Both the position numbers and the translations under genes were made by a program. A stretch of DNA of 64,000 nt from Neolewinella antarctica (GTDB lineage Bacteria > Bacteroidota > Bacteroidia > Chitinophagales > Saprospiraceae), in assembly GCF_011927835.1 (NCBI RefSeq), contig NZ_JAATJH010000003.1, positions 1 through 64,000 on the forward strand, written 5' to 3'. Every line of letters starts with the position of its first letter. Positions within the stretch are counted from its first letter, which is position 1. Positions 44,391 to 53,724 of this stretch are shown here, in pieces. The notes below the pieces were generated by a model, which was not told the DNA's origin, did no database searches, and worked only from the letters and a program-made list of their open reading frames with translations.

Positions 44391-46505
44391 CTACTTCGCC
44401 AACTCCTGCATGTCGGACAGAATGTTAATCGCTTCCTGAATGTAAACGTCTTTGCCGACGCCCTTCTTGAAGTCATCATTGCGGGCCGTCTTGCTCTCGT
44501 CCTGGATGATCGGTTCGAGGTCTACCTCCAGGTTTAGCACACCGGGGTTGACGACGTCGTCAAAAAGATCGTCGTACATCTCGGCTTCCGTTTTGGCGGC
44601 GCGGATTAGGGTTTGGTATTCGGAAAGCGCGAGTGGGTAGGTGTTGCGGTCGCTCTGTTTTTTTACGCGCTTGGCGTTCTCCTCGATCCGTTGGAAGGTT
44701 CCGTTATCGGCTACCCGGCTGGCGGAGCGTTGCTTCAGCTCATCCATAAAATTGATGTTGTAGACGTCCTGGCTGTACTTGGCGGGGTCGATGCTCGTCC
44801 ACTCCAGGGGAGCCGTCTGTTGCCGTTCGCCGGTCTCCAGGAGGGAACGGCTATCGGGAAGAATGATGTCGGGCACGACGCCGCGGAGTTGCGTAGAGCC
44901 ACCGTTGATCCGGTAGAATTTCTGCATCGTCAGTTTCACGGAACCGAGCGGCTTAACTTCCGAGCGGCCGGGGATCGTGCGATCCAGGTCGATGAAGCGC
45001 TGAACGGTGCCCTTGCCAAAAGTGCTCGTGCTGCCGACGATGACGGCGCGGTTGTAATCCTGCAGGGCCGCCGCAATGATTTCGCTGGCGGAGGCGGAGT
45101 ACTGATTGACGAGCACGACCAACGGGCCGTCGTAAACGACGTCATCGTCTTTATCGCGGAGCACTTCTTTCTGTCCACCACGGCCAGCCACCTGGACGAC
45201 GGGGCCTTCGGGAATGAAGAATCCAGTCATGTCCACTACGTCGCGTAGGGAGCCGCCGCCGTTATTACGCAGATCGAGGATGATGCCATCCACGCGCTGC
45301 TCTTTAAGTTTCTCAATCTCGACTTTGATGTCCTTTGCGGAAAAGCGGCCATCTTTATTTTGGAAGTCAGCGTAGAAACTCGGCAGGTTGATGTAGCCGA
45401 TCTTCTCCTCTTCCGTTTTGCCGGATACGATGAGCGAGCGCGCGTAGCTGTCGTCGATGACGACCACGTCGCGCACGATGGAAATTTCCTGGACTGCTCC
45501 GTCCGGCTTCTTGACCTTCAGAACTACCGTGGTGCCCTTCTTACCGCGGATGTAGGTAACCACGTCCTCTACGGCCATGTCTTTGATGTCCGTAATGGTG
45601 TCCTTACCACCCTGGCGGACGGACATGATCATGTCGTCGACTTCAAGTTCCTTGCCCTTCCAGGCGGGGCCGCCGACGACCAGGCTGGTAACTTTGGTGT
45701 AGGAGTCGTCCGTCTGTAGGGTAGCGCCAATGCCTTCGAGGCGACCACTGAAGCGAATGTCGAAAGATTCTTTATCCCGCGGGCGGTAGTAGCTCGTGTG
45801 CGGGTCGAACATGGAGGTCAGTGCGTTCAGGTACTGGCTGCGCTTGATGGACAGTTTACCTTCCCGCATCCGTTTCGTCCACTTGACGTAACGTTCGAGC
45901 GTTTTTTCACGGATGTCGACTTCCAGTTCCTCCGGTGTAGGTTTGACCGTCAGCGAATCGTTTTTTTCGTTCTCCTCTACTTTACTGACGATCTGGTTGA
46001 GGATGTCTCGCTTGAGGTAGTCTTCCCAGTACTGACGCAGCTGTTGGTCGTTTTTGGTCCATTCCGAGTCGTCTTCCACCCGCAGGGTGATGTCGCCACC
46101 GCGCTCGAGGGCGAAGGGGGCGGTAAGGATTTCGGTGTAGATGCCCGCCGTTTTATCGACGGCGGCGGTCATGCGTTCCTGGACGGCATTAAAGAAGTCG
46201 TAAGTGCCGGCATTAATCTGGTCGTCGATCATCAAACGGTAGGGCGCGAGTTGGTCTACGTCCTCCTGGGTAAAAAAGAGGCGGCTGCCATCGACGTCGT
46301 TGAGGTAGAAATCGTAGGCCCGCTCACTGAAATCGTCGTCGATCTTCAGCGGCTTGTAGTGGTATTTCTCCAGGTTGCGCATCATGGTCTGGATGATGAC
46401 GGAATCCTTGTCCCCCGGCGGAAAGTCCTCCGGTGAGTAAGCGGCGTAAAAGATGCCGCTGGTCATCAGTAGAAGAACTAGGTATAGGGCGCCACGAAAT
46501 TTCAT
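44391..46505 (-). CDS. prc: Tail-specific (C-terminal processing) protease, S41 family
   Basis: 704 residues from ATG 46505, chosen because it begins a membrane/signal segment (MKFRGALYLVLLLMTSGIFY); an in-frame start 30 codons upstream lies in poorly conserved sequence. An N-terminal helical region is followed by a PDZ domain (IGATLQTDDSYTKVTSLVVGGPA) and the S41 catalytic core (YINLPSFYADFQ; VDGIILDLRNNGGGSL; NQYSASASEIIAAAL with the Ser; STSTFGKGTVQ with the Lys). A C-terminal DUF3340-like domain ends the protein. It cleaves proteins from their C-terminus in the periplasm. Length and layout match Prc/Tsp. Confidence 0.93.
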   Translation of the reverse strand: MKFRGALYLVLLLMTSGIFYAAYSPEDFPPGDKDSVIIQTMMRNLEKYHYKPLKIDDDFSERAYDFYLNDVDGSRLFFTQEDVDQLAPYRLMIDDQINAGTYDFFNAVQERMTAAVDKTAGIYTEILTAPFALERGGDITLRVEDDSEWTKNDQQLRQYWEDYLKRDILNQIVSKVEENEKNDSLTVKPTPEELEVDIREKTLERYVKWTKRMREGKLSIKRSQYLNALTSMFDPHTSYYRPRDKESFDIRFSGRLEGIGATLQTDDSYTKVTSLVVGGPAWKGKELEVDDMIMSVRQGGKDTITDIKDMAVEDVVTYIRGKKGTTVVLKVKKPDGAVQEISIVRDVVVIDDSYARSLIVSGKTEEEKIGYINLPSFYADFQNKDGRFSAKDIKVEIEKLKEQRVDGIILDLRNNGGGSLRDVVDMTGFFIPEGPVVQVAGRGGQKEVLRDKDDDVVYDGPLVVLVNQYSASASEIIAAALQDYNRAVIVGSTSTFGKGTVQRFIDLDRTIPGRSEVKPLGSVKLTMQKFYRINGGSTQLRGVVPDIILPDSRSLLETGERQQTAPLEWTSIDPAKYSQDVYNINFMDELKQRSASRVADNGTFQRIEENAKRVKKQSDRNTYPLALSEYQTLIRAAKTEAEMYDDLFDDVVNPGVLNLEVDLEPIIQDESKTARNDDFKKGVGKDVYIQEAINILSDMQELAK

Positions 46506-47042
46506 GTAGAGGAGTGTTGGACCGGAGGTGGGGGAAGTAGAAAGGTTTAACGCGTTTGCCTGGCTACTTATTCGGTGGGGTAGCGGGGCCAGCAAATTTA
46601 AGCATTATGCGACCGCTCGTCAAGCCGATTTTTGTTGGCCGGGGCGGGTTTCCCCTCTTAAATGATCGGGGAGGGGATGTGGTTGCGTAGCGCCGTAAGC
46701 CAGCCGCGGTTTAACGGCCCCTTAAGAGGGGTGATTTCAACCGCCCGCTCCGTAACGCACGTCGGCCTTCTCACGTATTTCCCTGCACCCGCGACCGCGC
46801 AAAAAACCCGAACCAGGCAGCACTTCACCAACCCAGAGTGGCTTCGTTTCGCTAATGCGTGCGGCTTACTACACACCTGACGCAGTTGGGCGCTCCGATA
46901 ATTAGTGGGGCGAGCGCCCTGGCGTTCACGGGGGACAGCAAGCGGAGCCCTACCGCCCACCAGCTTACCGCCTACCAGTGCCGCCCTCAACCAAACCCAA
47001 AATTGAGCTGTTAACAACATCCGCCGCCAACCCCGTATTTCT
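46506..47042. repeat. Protease/ABC-F divergent region with CCCCTCTTAA inverted repeat and a dispersed-repeat copy
   Basis: About 540 bp without a gene. CCCCTCTTAA (46652-46661) faces TTAAGAGGGG (46722-46731) across 60 bp, a type often seen between Bacteroidota genes. GCACCCGCGACCGCGC (46785-46800) is a copy of the dispersed repeat. TACCGCC-type text lies at 46949-46977. No RNA gene recognised. Confidence 0.6.
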
Positions 47043-47050
47043 TACTTTTG
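47043..47050 (+). promoter_or_regulatory. -7 promoter element of the ABC-F gene
   Basis: TACTTTTG, exact TAnnTTTG, 21 bp before the ATG at 47072. Confidence 0.6.
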
Positions 47051-47071
47051 CGGTCGTAATCCCTATCCTTT

Positions 47072-48706
47072 ATGCTGAACGTCAACGACCTGACCGTCCA
47101 ATTCGGTAAACGTATTCTCTTTAACGAAGTCAACGTCCGCTTCACCCACGGTAATTGCTACGGCATCATCGGTGCAAACGGTGCGGGCAAGTCGACCTTT
47201 CTCAACGTCATCGCCGGCGAACTCGACCCCACGCGCGGCCACGTCAGCCTCGAACCCGGCAATCGGATGGCCGTCCTGAGCCAGAACCACTTCGGTTTCG
47301 AGGAACACACCGTGCTCGACACCGTCAAGATGGGCTACGAGGAACTCTACGCCATCGAAGTAGAAAAGAACGCGATCTACATGAACCCCGAGGCGACCAA
47401 CGCCGACGGGATGCGCGCCGCCGAACTCGAAAACACTTACGGTGAAATGGGTGGCTGGACGGCCGACTCCGACGCCGCCGAGCTGCTGTCCAACATGGGC
47501 ATCACCGAAGACCTGCACTATAAGGCCATGGGTGAAGTCAGCGGCCCGGAAAAAGTAAAGGTGCTCCTGGCACAGGCGCTGTTCGGTAATCCCGATATCC
47601 TCCTGCTGGATGAGCCAACCAACGACCTGGACGCGCCGACCGTCCACTGGTTGGCCGACTTCCTTGCTGACTTCCCCAACACGATCATCATCGTGAGCCA
47701 CGACCGCTATTTCCTCGACATGGTCTGTACCCACATCGTGGACATCGACCGCCAGCAGGCGAGCATCTACACGGGTAACTACACGTTCTGGTACGAATCC
47801 AGCCAGCTCGCCCTCCAGCAACAGGCCAGCAAGAATAAGAAAGTGGAGACGAAGCGCGCCGAAATGTTGGAATTCATCCAGCGCTTCTCCGCTAACGCCT
47901 CCAAGTCAAAGCAAGCAACGAGTCGCAAAAAAGCCCTCGAAAAGCTCAACATCGACGACATCAAGCCGAGCTCCCGCAAGTACCCGTTCATCGCCTTCCA
48001 GCCGGAACGCGCGCCGGGTGACCAGATTCTCAAGGTCAGCAACCTCAGCAAACGCTCCCCCGAAGGCACCGTCCTGTTCGATAACGTGAGTTTCACGATG
48101 AACGGCGGCGACAAAATTGCCCTTCTGGCGGGTGAAGCCACCGCCCTGACGGCCTTTTACGAGATCCTCGCCGGCGACGCGGAGGCCGACGGCGGCACCA
48201 TCGAGTGGGGCCAGACGATCACGCCCCAGCACTTACCGAACGAAAACGCCGAGTATTTCCAAAAAGCCGACCAGCTCGACCTGGTGGAGTGGCTGCGCCA
48301 GTACAGCGAGAACAAGGACGAGCAATTCATCCGCAGTTTCCTCGGTCGGATGCTCTTCACGGGCGAAGAAGTGCATAAGAACAGTAGCGTGCTTTCCGGT
48401 GGCGAAAAAGTGCGGTGCATGCTCAGTAAGATGATGCTGAAGAGCCCCAACTTCCTGTTGCTCGACGAGCCGACGAACCACCTCGACCTGGAATCCATCA
48501 CCGCGCTCAACAACTCGCTCACGGAATTTAAGGGCAACCTCATCATGAGCTCCCACGACCACAAACTAGTGCAGACCTCCTGCAACCGCATCATCGAAAT
48601 CGGCCCGGGCGGCGTGATCGATAGCCTGATGGAGTACGACGACTACCTGATGTCTCCAGAAATTGCCGAAAAGCGGAGCACGCTGCACGGTGAGCCGGTT
48701 AGTTAA
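47072..48706 (+). CDS. ABC-F family ATPase (YbiT-like), second P-loop degenerate
   Basis: 544 residues, two ABC domains joined by a charged helical linker (about 250-300: NKKVETKRAEMLEFIQRFSA), no transmembrane part. ABC-F proteins act on ribosomes. The first domain has an intact P-loop GANGAGKST (34-42) and LLLDEPTNDLD, but its signature reads VSGPEK (156-161). In the second domain the P-loop reads LLAGEATALTAF (351-362) with no GKT/GKS Lys, while its signature LSGGEKVR and LLLDEPTNHLD are intact. One ATP site is therefore probably inactive or altered. Confidence 0.88.
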   Translation: MLNVNDLTVQFGKRILFNEVNVRFTHGNCYGIIGANGAGKSTFLNVIAGELDPTRGHVSLEPGNRMAVLSQNHFGFEEHTVLDTVKMGYEELYAIEVEKNAIYMNPEATNADGMRAAELENTYGEMGGWTADSDAAELLSNMGITEDLHYKAMGEVSGPEKVKVLLAQALFGNPDILLLDEPTNDLDAPTVHWLADFLADFPNTIIIVSHDRYFLDMVCTHIVDIDRQQASIYTGNYTFWYESSQLALQQQASKNKKVETKRAEMLEFIQRFSANASKSKQATSRKKALEKLNIDDIKPSSRKYPFIAFQPERAPGDQILKVSNLSKRSPEGTVLFDNVSFTMNGGDKIALLAGEATALTAFYEILAGDAEADGGTIEWGQTITPQHLPNENAEYFQKADQLDLVEWLRQYSENKDEQFIRSFLGRMLFTGEEVHKNSSVLSGGEKVRCMLSKMMLKSPNFLLLDEPTNHLDLESITALNNSLTEFKGNLIMSSHDHKLVQTSCNRIIEIGPGGVIDSLMEYDDYLMSPEIAEKRSTLHGEPVS

Positions 48707-48731
48707 GGCGTTTCAACCCGAAAAGCACACG

Positions 48732-48776
48732 AGAAAACCCGGTGAGCCCCGCGAGGGCCTGCCGGGTTTTCTGTTT
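48732..48776 (+). terminator. Rho-independent terminator
   Basis: AGAAAACCCGG (48732-48742) and CCGGGTTTTCT (48762-48772) form a perfect 11-bp stem; the T-run is part of the right arm. It follows the ABC-F stop by 25 bp. Confidence 0.88.
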
Positions 48777-48846
48777 ATCATAGCCACGGGTTAGTAGTCT
48801 TTAAGGGCCAGTAGGCCACGATTCCACCCCAAATCTTAATTTCTCT

Positions 48847-49752
48847 TTGCAGCCATTCGATTACTTTATCGCCATCGACTGGAGTTCCCGGGCTACGCCG
48901 AGCCCCAAAAAACCTTCGCGCGACGCCATCTGGGTGGGGGAGGGGCGTGCCACCGGGCGCGTCACGGCTAAGTATTTTCGTACGCGGGAGGGCGTGCAAT
49001 TGTATCTGAAGCTACGTTTGTGCGAGATGGTGAAGCGACAACGGCGCACGTTGGTGGGGTGGGATTTCGCCTTCGGGTACCCAGCGGGACTGGCGGAGGC
49101 ATTACGGCTGGGGCGGGAACAACCCTGGCTGCGCGTCTGGGAATTACTAGATCAGCTAATTACTGACCGGGCTGACAACGACAACAATCGTTTTGCCGTC
49201 GGTAACGAACTCAACGGCCGGATCACGGGGCGGAACGGTCCTTTTTGGGGCGTCCCGCGGGGCCAGGCGGGCCCCTTCCTGGGCGCGCGCAAGGACTTTG
49301 ATTATCCGGTTGTAACCGAGCACGTCCGCCTGGCCGAGCGGCGGCTGGTAGAATTGCGCGCCAAAAAAATGCAGCCGCCGTGGAAACTCGCTTACACGGG
49401 GAGCGTCGGCGGGCAGTCCCTGGTCGGTATTCCGCGGTTGCACGATCTGGCTTTTACGGACGAAATGCTCCGTGTGACATCCCTCATCTGGCCGTTTCAG
49501 ACGGACTTTTTCGCGCAAATCCCCGCCACTGGCCCCCTGGTTTTGCACGCGGAAATTTACCCTAGCCACCTAGTTGTGCCGCGGGAAGACGAAATACTGG
49601 ATCGCGAACAGGTCAGCACTTACGTAAAGTGGTTGCGGGCGGAGCAGCAAACGGGGCAACTCGAGCGCTGGCTGACGGGGCCCATAAACATTTCCAATCG
49701 GGAGCGCGGGCAAATCCTCGGGCACGAAGGCTGGGTGCTGGGCATCGAATAA
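48847..49752 (+). CDS. Conserved-type protein of unknown function, possible RNase H-like fold
   Basis: 301 residues. The start is TTG 48847; no ATG lies upstream in frame. The opening FDYFIAIDWSS, followed by a strand-rich region and VGWDFAFGYPAGL, resembles RNase H-like/DUF429-type predicted nucleases, where the early Asp and a later acidic residue bind metal. This is a pattern-level guess. Later motifs include GRNGPFWGVPRG and KLAYTGSVGGQSLVGIPRL. It is a single gene between a terminator and purH. Confidence 0.7.
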   Translation: MQPFDYFIAIDWSSRATPSPKKPSRDAIWVGEGRATGRVTAKYFRTREGVQLYLKLRLCEMVKRQRRTLVGWDFAFGYPAGLAEALRLGREQPWLRVWELLDQLITDRADNDNNRFAVGNELNGRITGRNGPFWGVPRGQAGPFLGARKDFDYPVVTEHVRLAERRLVELRAKKMQPPWKLAYTGSVGGQSLVGIPRLHDLAFTDEMLRVTSLIWPFQTDFFAQIPATGPLVLHAEIYPSHLVVPREDEILDREQVSTYVKWLRAEQQTGQLERWLTGPINISNRERGQILGHEGWVLGIE

Positions 49753-49777
49753 TTATCAATACGGCGATGATCAAAGG

Positions 49778-49912
49778 GGCGCGGTCGCGGGTGCCGGGTA
49801 GATCGATGAAGGAGCAAAGAGAGTTAGGCAAATTCAGCGCCGGTTTAGGCTTATCTACCACAACCGATGGGCACCGGCGGCGCTCCCGCTTAATCCCAAA
49901 GCCGTATCTTCG
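49778..49912. promoter_or_regulatory. purH upstream region: dispersed repeat and -7-like element
   Basis: GGCGCGGTCGCGGGTGC (49778-49794) is a minus-orientation copy of the dispersed repeat. TATCTTCG (49905-49912), one mismatch from TAnnTTTG, lies 45 bp before the purH ATG. Confidence 0.6.
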
Positions 49913-49957
49913 CGCCCTTAACCACAAAGTAGCAGCGAAGCTAAACCCCAAGGCTAT

Positions 49958-51484
49958 ATGACCGCAAGGAAAATTAAGTCAGCCCTCATCTCCGTATACC
50001 ACAAAGACGGCCTCGGCCCGATCGTGGACGCACTGAGTAAGCAGGGCGTAATCATTTATAGTACTGGTGGCACGGAAACCTTTATCCGTGAACGCGGTGC
50101 CGAGGTTGTGCCCGTGGAAGAGTTGACTGGCTACCCCTCCATTCTGGACGGCCGCGTCAAAACGCTCCACCCCAAAGTGCACGGCGGCATTCTCGCTCGC
50201 CGCGAGCCCGACCACCGTGACCAGCTTGCGCAGTACGACATCCCCGAAATCGACCTTATCATCGTCGATCTCTACCCCTTCGAGGAAACCGTTGCGAACA
50301 CGGAAGAAGAGGCGCTCATCATCGAAAAGATAGACATCGGGGGGATTGCCCTTATCCGCGCCGCCGCGAAGAACTACAACGATGTCGTCATCGTCCCCAG
50401 CCGGGATGATTACGCGACCCTACTGAGAATACTCACCGAGAAAAAGGGAGAATCCAGTCTTGAAGAACGCCGATTGCTCGCTCGCCGCGCGTTTGCCATC
50501 AGTAGCCACTACGACACCGCGATCTTCAACTATTTTAATGAAGATGGTGGCCTCGACGTACTAAAGGTCAGCGAACTTAACGCCACTTCACTTCGCTACG
50601 GAGAGAACCCCCACCAGGAAGCGACTTTTTACGGACGGTTCGAGCAGATGTTCACCAAGCTCAACGGCAAGGCGGTTAGCTACAATAACCTCGTCGACAT
50701 CGACGCCGCCGTTGGTATTATGGCCGAGTTTACCGAGGGTGACCCCGCGTTCGTCATTCTCAAGCACACCAACCCCTGCGGCATTGCCGTGCGGCCCACG
50801 CAAGTGGAGGCGTGGAAGGCTGCGCTGGCTTCTGACAATGTTTCCGCCTTCGGTGGCATCCTCATCACCAACAAGCCCGTCGAGTTAACGACCGCACTGG
50901 AGATCGATAAGCTGTTCTACGAGGTTCTCATCGCGCCTGATTTTACCGACGCGGCTAAGGAGTTACTCAGTAAGAAGAAGAATCGCATCCTGTTGCAGTA
51001 CCATCACCTCGAGCAGCAGCAGCGCAGCTTCAAGACCTTACTGAACGGCGTCATCGCCCAGGATACGGACCGGAAAACGGAGATGGCTACGGACTTTACC
51101 ACGGTAACGGAGCGCGAACCCACCGAGCAGGAAGTGATTGATCTCGTTTTTGCGAATAAGTGTGCTAAACACTTAAAGTCCAACACGATTGCTTTGGTGA
51201 AGGACAACCAAATGATCTCGATGGGTTGTGGACAAACCAGCCGGGTGGATGCACTGAAGCAGGCCATTCACAAAGCTGCCGCCTTTAACTTCTCTACGGA
51301 GGGTGCCGTCATGGCGTCCGATGCCTTCTTCCCCTTTAGCGATTGCGTGGAAATTGCGCACGAAGCCGGCATCACCGCCGTCGTGCAGCCAGGTGGGTCG
51401 ATTCGGGATAAAGACTCGATCGAAGCATCAAATACCCGTGGAATGGCGATGGTCACAACGGGTATTCGCCATTTTAAACACTAA
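49958..51484 (+). CDS. purH: Bifunctional AICAR formyltransferase / IMP cyclohydrolase
   Basis: 508 residues, full length. It carries out the last two steps of purine synthesis to IMP. The N-terminal MGS-like IMP cyclohydrolase domain has SALISVYHKDGL, IYSTGGTETFIRERG, HPKVHGGILARR and DLIIVDLYPFEETV. The C-terminal AICARFT domain has LRYGENPHQEA, YNNLVDIDAA, LKHTNPCGIAV, MISMGCGQTSRVDA and the closing MAMVTTGIRHFKH. It is a single gene with its own -7-like element. Nothing is odd in it. Confidence 0.97.
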   Translation: MTARKIKSALISVYHKDGLGPIVDALSKQGVIIYSTGGTETFIRERGAEVVPVEELTGYPSILDGRVKTLHPKVHGGILARREPDHRDQLAQYDIPEIDLIIVDLYPFEETVANTEEEALIIEKIDIGGIALIRAAAKNYNDVVIVPSRDDYATLLRILTEKKGESSLEERRLLARRAFAISSHYDTAIFNYFNEDGGLDVLKVSELNATSLRYGENPHQEATFYGRFEQMFTKLNGKAVSYNNLVDIDAAVGIMAEFTEGDPAFVILKHTNPCGIAVRPTQVEAWKAALASDNVSAFGGILITNKPVELTTALEIDKLFYEVLIAPDFTDAAKELLSKKKNRILLQYHHLEQQQRSFKTLLNGVIAQDTDRKTEMATDFTTVTEREPTEQEVIDLVFANKCAKHLKSNTIALVKDNQMISMGCGQTSRVDALKQAIHKAAAFNFSTEGAVMASDAFFPFSDCVEIAHEAGITAVVQPGGSIRDKDSIEASNTRGMAMVTTGIRHFKH

Positions 51485-51554
51485 GCCAAATATTTAACGC
51501 CCGCTTAAGAACCCCGGAAGCCTTTTTCCGCGTCTTATGGGCGACTAACGTGAT

Positions 51555-52358
51555 ATGGAAACGCCCGTCCGGTCCACCACCCTCGCCCTCGATCTGGGTA
51601 ACTCGTTCGCAAAAGCGGCCGTGTTTGTGGGAGGAGCACTGGCCGGTCCGATTGTCCGCTTCGAATACCCTAATTGGGAAGTAGCGGATGGATTGGTAAC
51701 CAACCACGGTGTCGAGAACATCGTCTATTCCTCGGTGGCAAACGTGCCACCACGAGAGTTGATGGACAAATGGACAAAAGCGCAGCGCCGAGTGATCAGC
51801 CTGCAAGCCGGAAACCCCCTGCCTTTCCCGTCGCGGTACGCCACGCCGGAGACGCTGGGTCAGGACCGGATTGCGGCGGTACTGGGTTGCCTGGCCTCGT
51901 TCCCCCCGAACACTGCACCCGCGACCACGCCTACCCCCGCAAGAGACAGTGGAGCCAAACTAATCGTGGATGCGGGGACCTGCGTGACGACCGACCTACT
52001 AGACGGCACCGGCACGCACCTGGGGGGCAACATCAGCCCCGGCGTACGGATGCGGCTGCGCGCCATGCACGAATTCACGGCCAAGCTGCCCGAGCCCGAG
52101 CCCGCCGCGGTAGAAGGTGCGGTCGGCAGTACGACGGTAAGTGCATTGCGCCACGGAGCCCAACTCGGTCTGGTGTACGAACTGGAAGGTTTGTACTTCC
52201 GGCTACTACCCGCTCATCCCGGTTTGGAATTAGTCCTGACGGGGGGAGATGGTGAGTGGCTCGCCGAAAAATTGTCCGTCCCCTGTTCTCTTCGCCCTGA
52301 TTTGGTCCTGCGTGGCCTTTTACAATTAACGTCAATTTATGTACGCAACGAATCGTAA
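51555..52358 (+). CDS. coaX: Type III pantothenate kinase
   Basis: 267 residues. It phosphorylates pantothenate in the first step of CoA synthesis. ASKHA-fold motifs: LALDLGNSFAKAAVF (phosphate 1), DAGTCVTTDLLD and GGNISPGVRMRLRAMHEFTAKLP (phosphate 2 and pantothenate site). Between the first lobe and DAGTC lies an unusual loop NTAPATTPTPAR (about 119-130) encoded by a copy of the dispersed repeat (51915-51931); other CoaX proteins have a short turn here. Its end overlaps the next gene by 20 bp, so they are translationally coupled. Confidence 0.93.
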   Translation: METPVRSTTLALDLGNSFAKAAVFVGGALAGPIVRFEYPNWEVADGLVTNHGVENIVYSSVANVPPRELMDKWTKAQRRVISLQAGNPLPFPSRYATPETLGQDRIAAVLGCLASFPPNTAPATTPTPARDSGAKLIVDAGTCVTTDLLDGTGTHLGGNISPGVRMRLRAMHEFTAKLPEPEPAAVEGAVGSTTVSALRHGAQLGLVYELEGLYFRLLPAHPGLELVLTGGDGEWLAEKLSVPCSLRPDLVLRGLLQLTSIYVRNES

Positions 52359-53718
52359 ACCAAGCTTACTCCTTCTGGCCCTGCTACTCTGTAGCGGTGG
52401 TGCGGGGCTATACGCCCAGAGTTTGCTCTCGGATTTCGTCGACATTCGCCCCAAACTTAACAGCCCCCTTTCGCGGATTGGCCTCGGCGATGCCCTGGAC
52501 CAACCCCACGCCGTAAATGGCGGCATGGGGGGTATGTTCTCCACCTATCAGGATGGCTACCACCTCAACATTCAGAATCCGGCTTCACTCGCTTCGTTGA
52601 CCGCTACTAGTTTCGAGCTCGGTCTTTACGGGCGGCTTTCTAACTTGGAAGATCAGAGCGGGTCAATCCAGACGAATCAAGGAAACTTACGCTACCTAGC
52701 CCTCGGGTTTCCGTTGCGGAACCCAATTAACCTCAACCTGGACCAGCAAGACGACAGCTGGAACGCAGGCATGGCCTTCAGCCTTGCACCGACTTCGGTG
52801 GTAGGCTACGATTTGCTCCTGCAGGGCGGTGACGAAGAGTTCGGCCAGACCTCCAACGTGCTCAAAGGCAACGGGGGGGCGTATCGCTTCTCTTGGTCCA
52901 ATGGGTTTCGCTACCGGGCGCTGAGTGCCGGGGTGAACCTCAATTATAACTTCGGCAAGATCACCAACAGCCGGCTCGTACTTTTTAACGAGTTGCCCGA
53001 GTCACTAGCCAGTGAGCTACTCGAAGAAACTTCCATCAGCGGCGCTACATTTGGCTACGGCCTGCAGTACGCGTATGATTTCAAATCTGTTAATGAGGCC
53101 GGTGAGTTGGCGCCTAACGGCAAACGCATTTTGCTCGGTGTCAGTGGCCAGATTGGCGGCGGCATCGAGTCGGAGTCCAACCAGACCCTGCGACGGTTCA
53201 GCCCCACCGGCCAATTCAGTAGTTCCGATACCATCCGCTTCGTGGAGGGTCAAACCGGAAAGGTGACGCTCCCGTCATCGATAACGGCAGGGGTGGCTTT
53301 CGAGGACATTAATCGCCTCTACGTCGGTGTGGAAGTAGGTATGCAGAACACGAGTAACTACGCTAACTCCGCCCAGCCGGACGAACTGATGGACGCCAAC
53401 CGCATCGCTTTTGGCATCCAGTACATACCGAACATTTCTTCTTACAATAGTTATTTGAAGAGGGTACGGTATCGTTTTGGCGTTCGTTTAGAAGACGACC
53501 CCCGCGCCGTGAATGGCGTCCAGGCCCGGCGTAATGCCATCACCCTGGGGGCTGGTTTCCCGCTCCGTTTGCCACGCAACCAGGTTTCTTTCCTGGACTT
53601 CGCGCTCGAGTTCGGGCAGTTCGGTGTCCCCAACGTCCTCGACGAAAACTATGTACAACTCACCGTGGGTTTTTCGCTCAACGATAACTCCTGGTTCTTT
53701 AAACGCAAATTAAACTAA
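52339..53718 (+). CDS. Outer-membrane beta-barrel protein, FadL/PorV-like, unknown cargo
   Basis: 459 residues. A signal peptide ends near GLYAQ. The mature part opens LNSPLSRIGLGDALDQP and HAVNGGMGGMFSTYQDGYHL, then alternating barrel strands, ending in NSWFFKRKLN with repeated aromatic strand ends (YVQLTVGFSL). The pattern GxNxxNPASL near the N-terminus resembles the FadL/PorV/PorP barrel classes; the exact family is not certain. It starts within coaX and is followed 6 bp later by the TPR gene. Confidence 0.75.
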   Translation: MYATNRKPSLLLLALLLCSGGAGLYAQSLLSDFVDIRPKLNSPLSRIGLGDALDQPHAVNGGMGGMFSTYQDGYHLNIQNPASLASLTATSFELGLYGRLSNLEDQSGSIQTNQGNLRYLALGFPLRNPINLNLDQQDDSWNAGMAFSLAPTSVVGYDLLLQGGDEEFGQTSNVLKGNGGAYRFSWSNGFRYRALSAGVNLNYNFGKITNSRLVLFNELPESLASELLEETSISGATFGYGLQYAYDFKSVNEAGELAPNGKRILLGVSGQIGGGIESESNQTLRRFSPTGQFSSSDTIRFVEGQTGKVTLPSSITAGVAFEDINRLYVGVEVGMQNTSNYANSAQPDELMDANRIAFGIQYIPNISSYNSYLKRVRYRFGVRLEDDPRAVNGVQARRNAITLGAGFPLRLPRNQVSFLDFALEFGQFGVPNVLDENYVQLTVGFSLNDNSWFFKRKLN

Positions 53719-53724
53719 ACCAAC

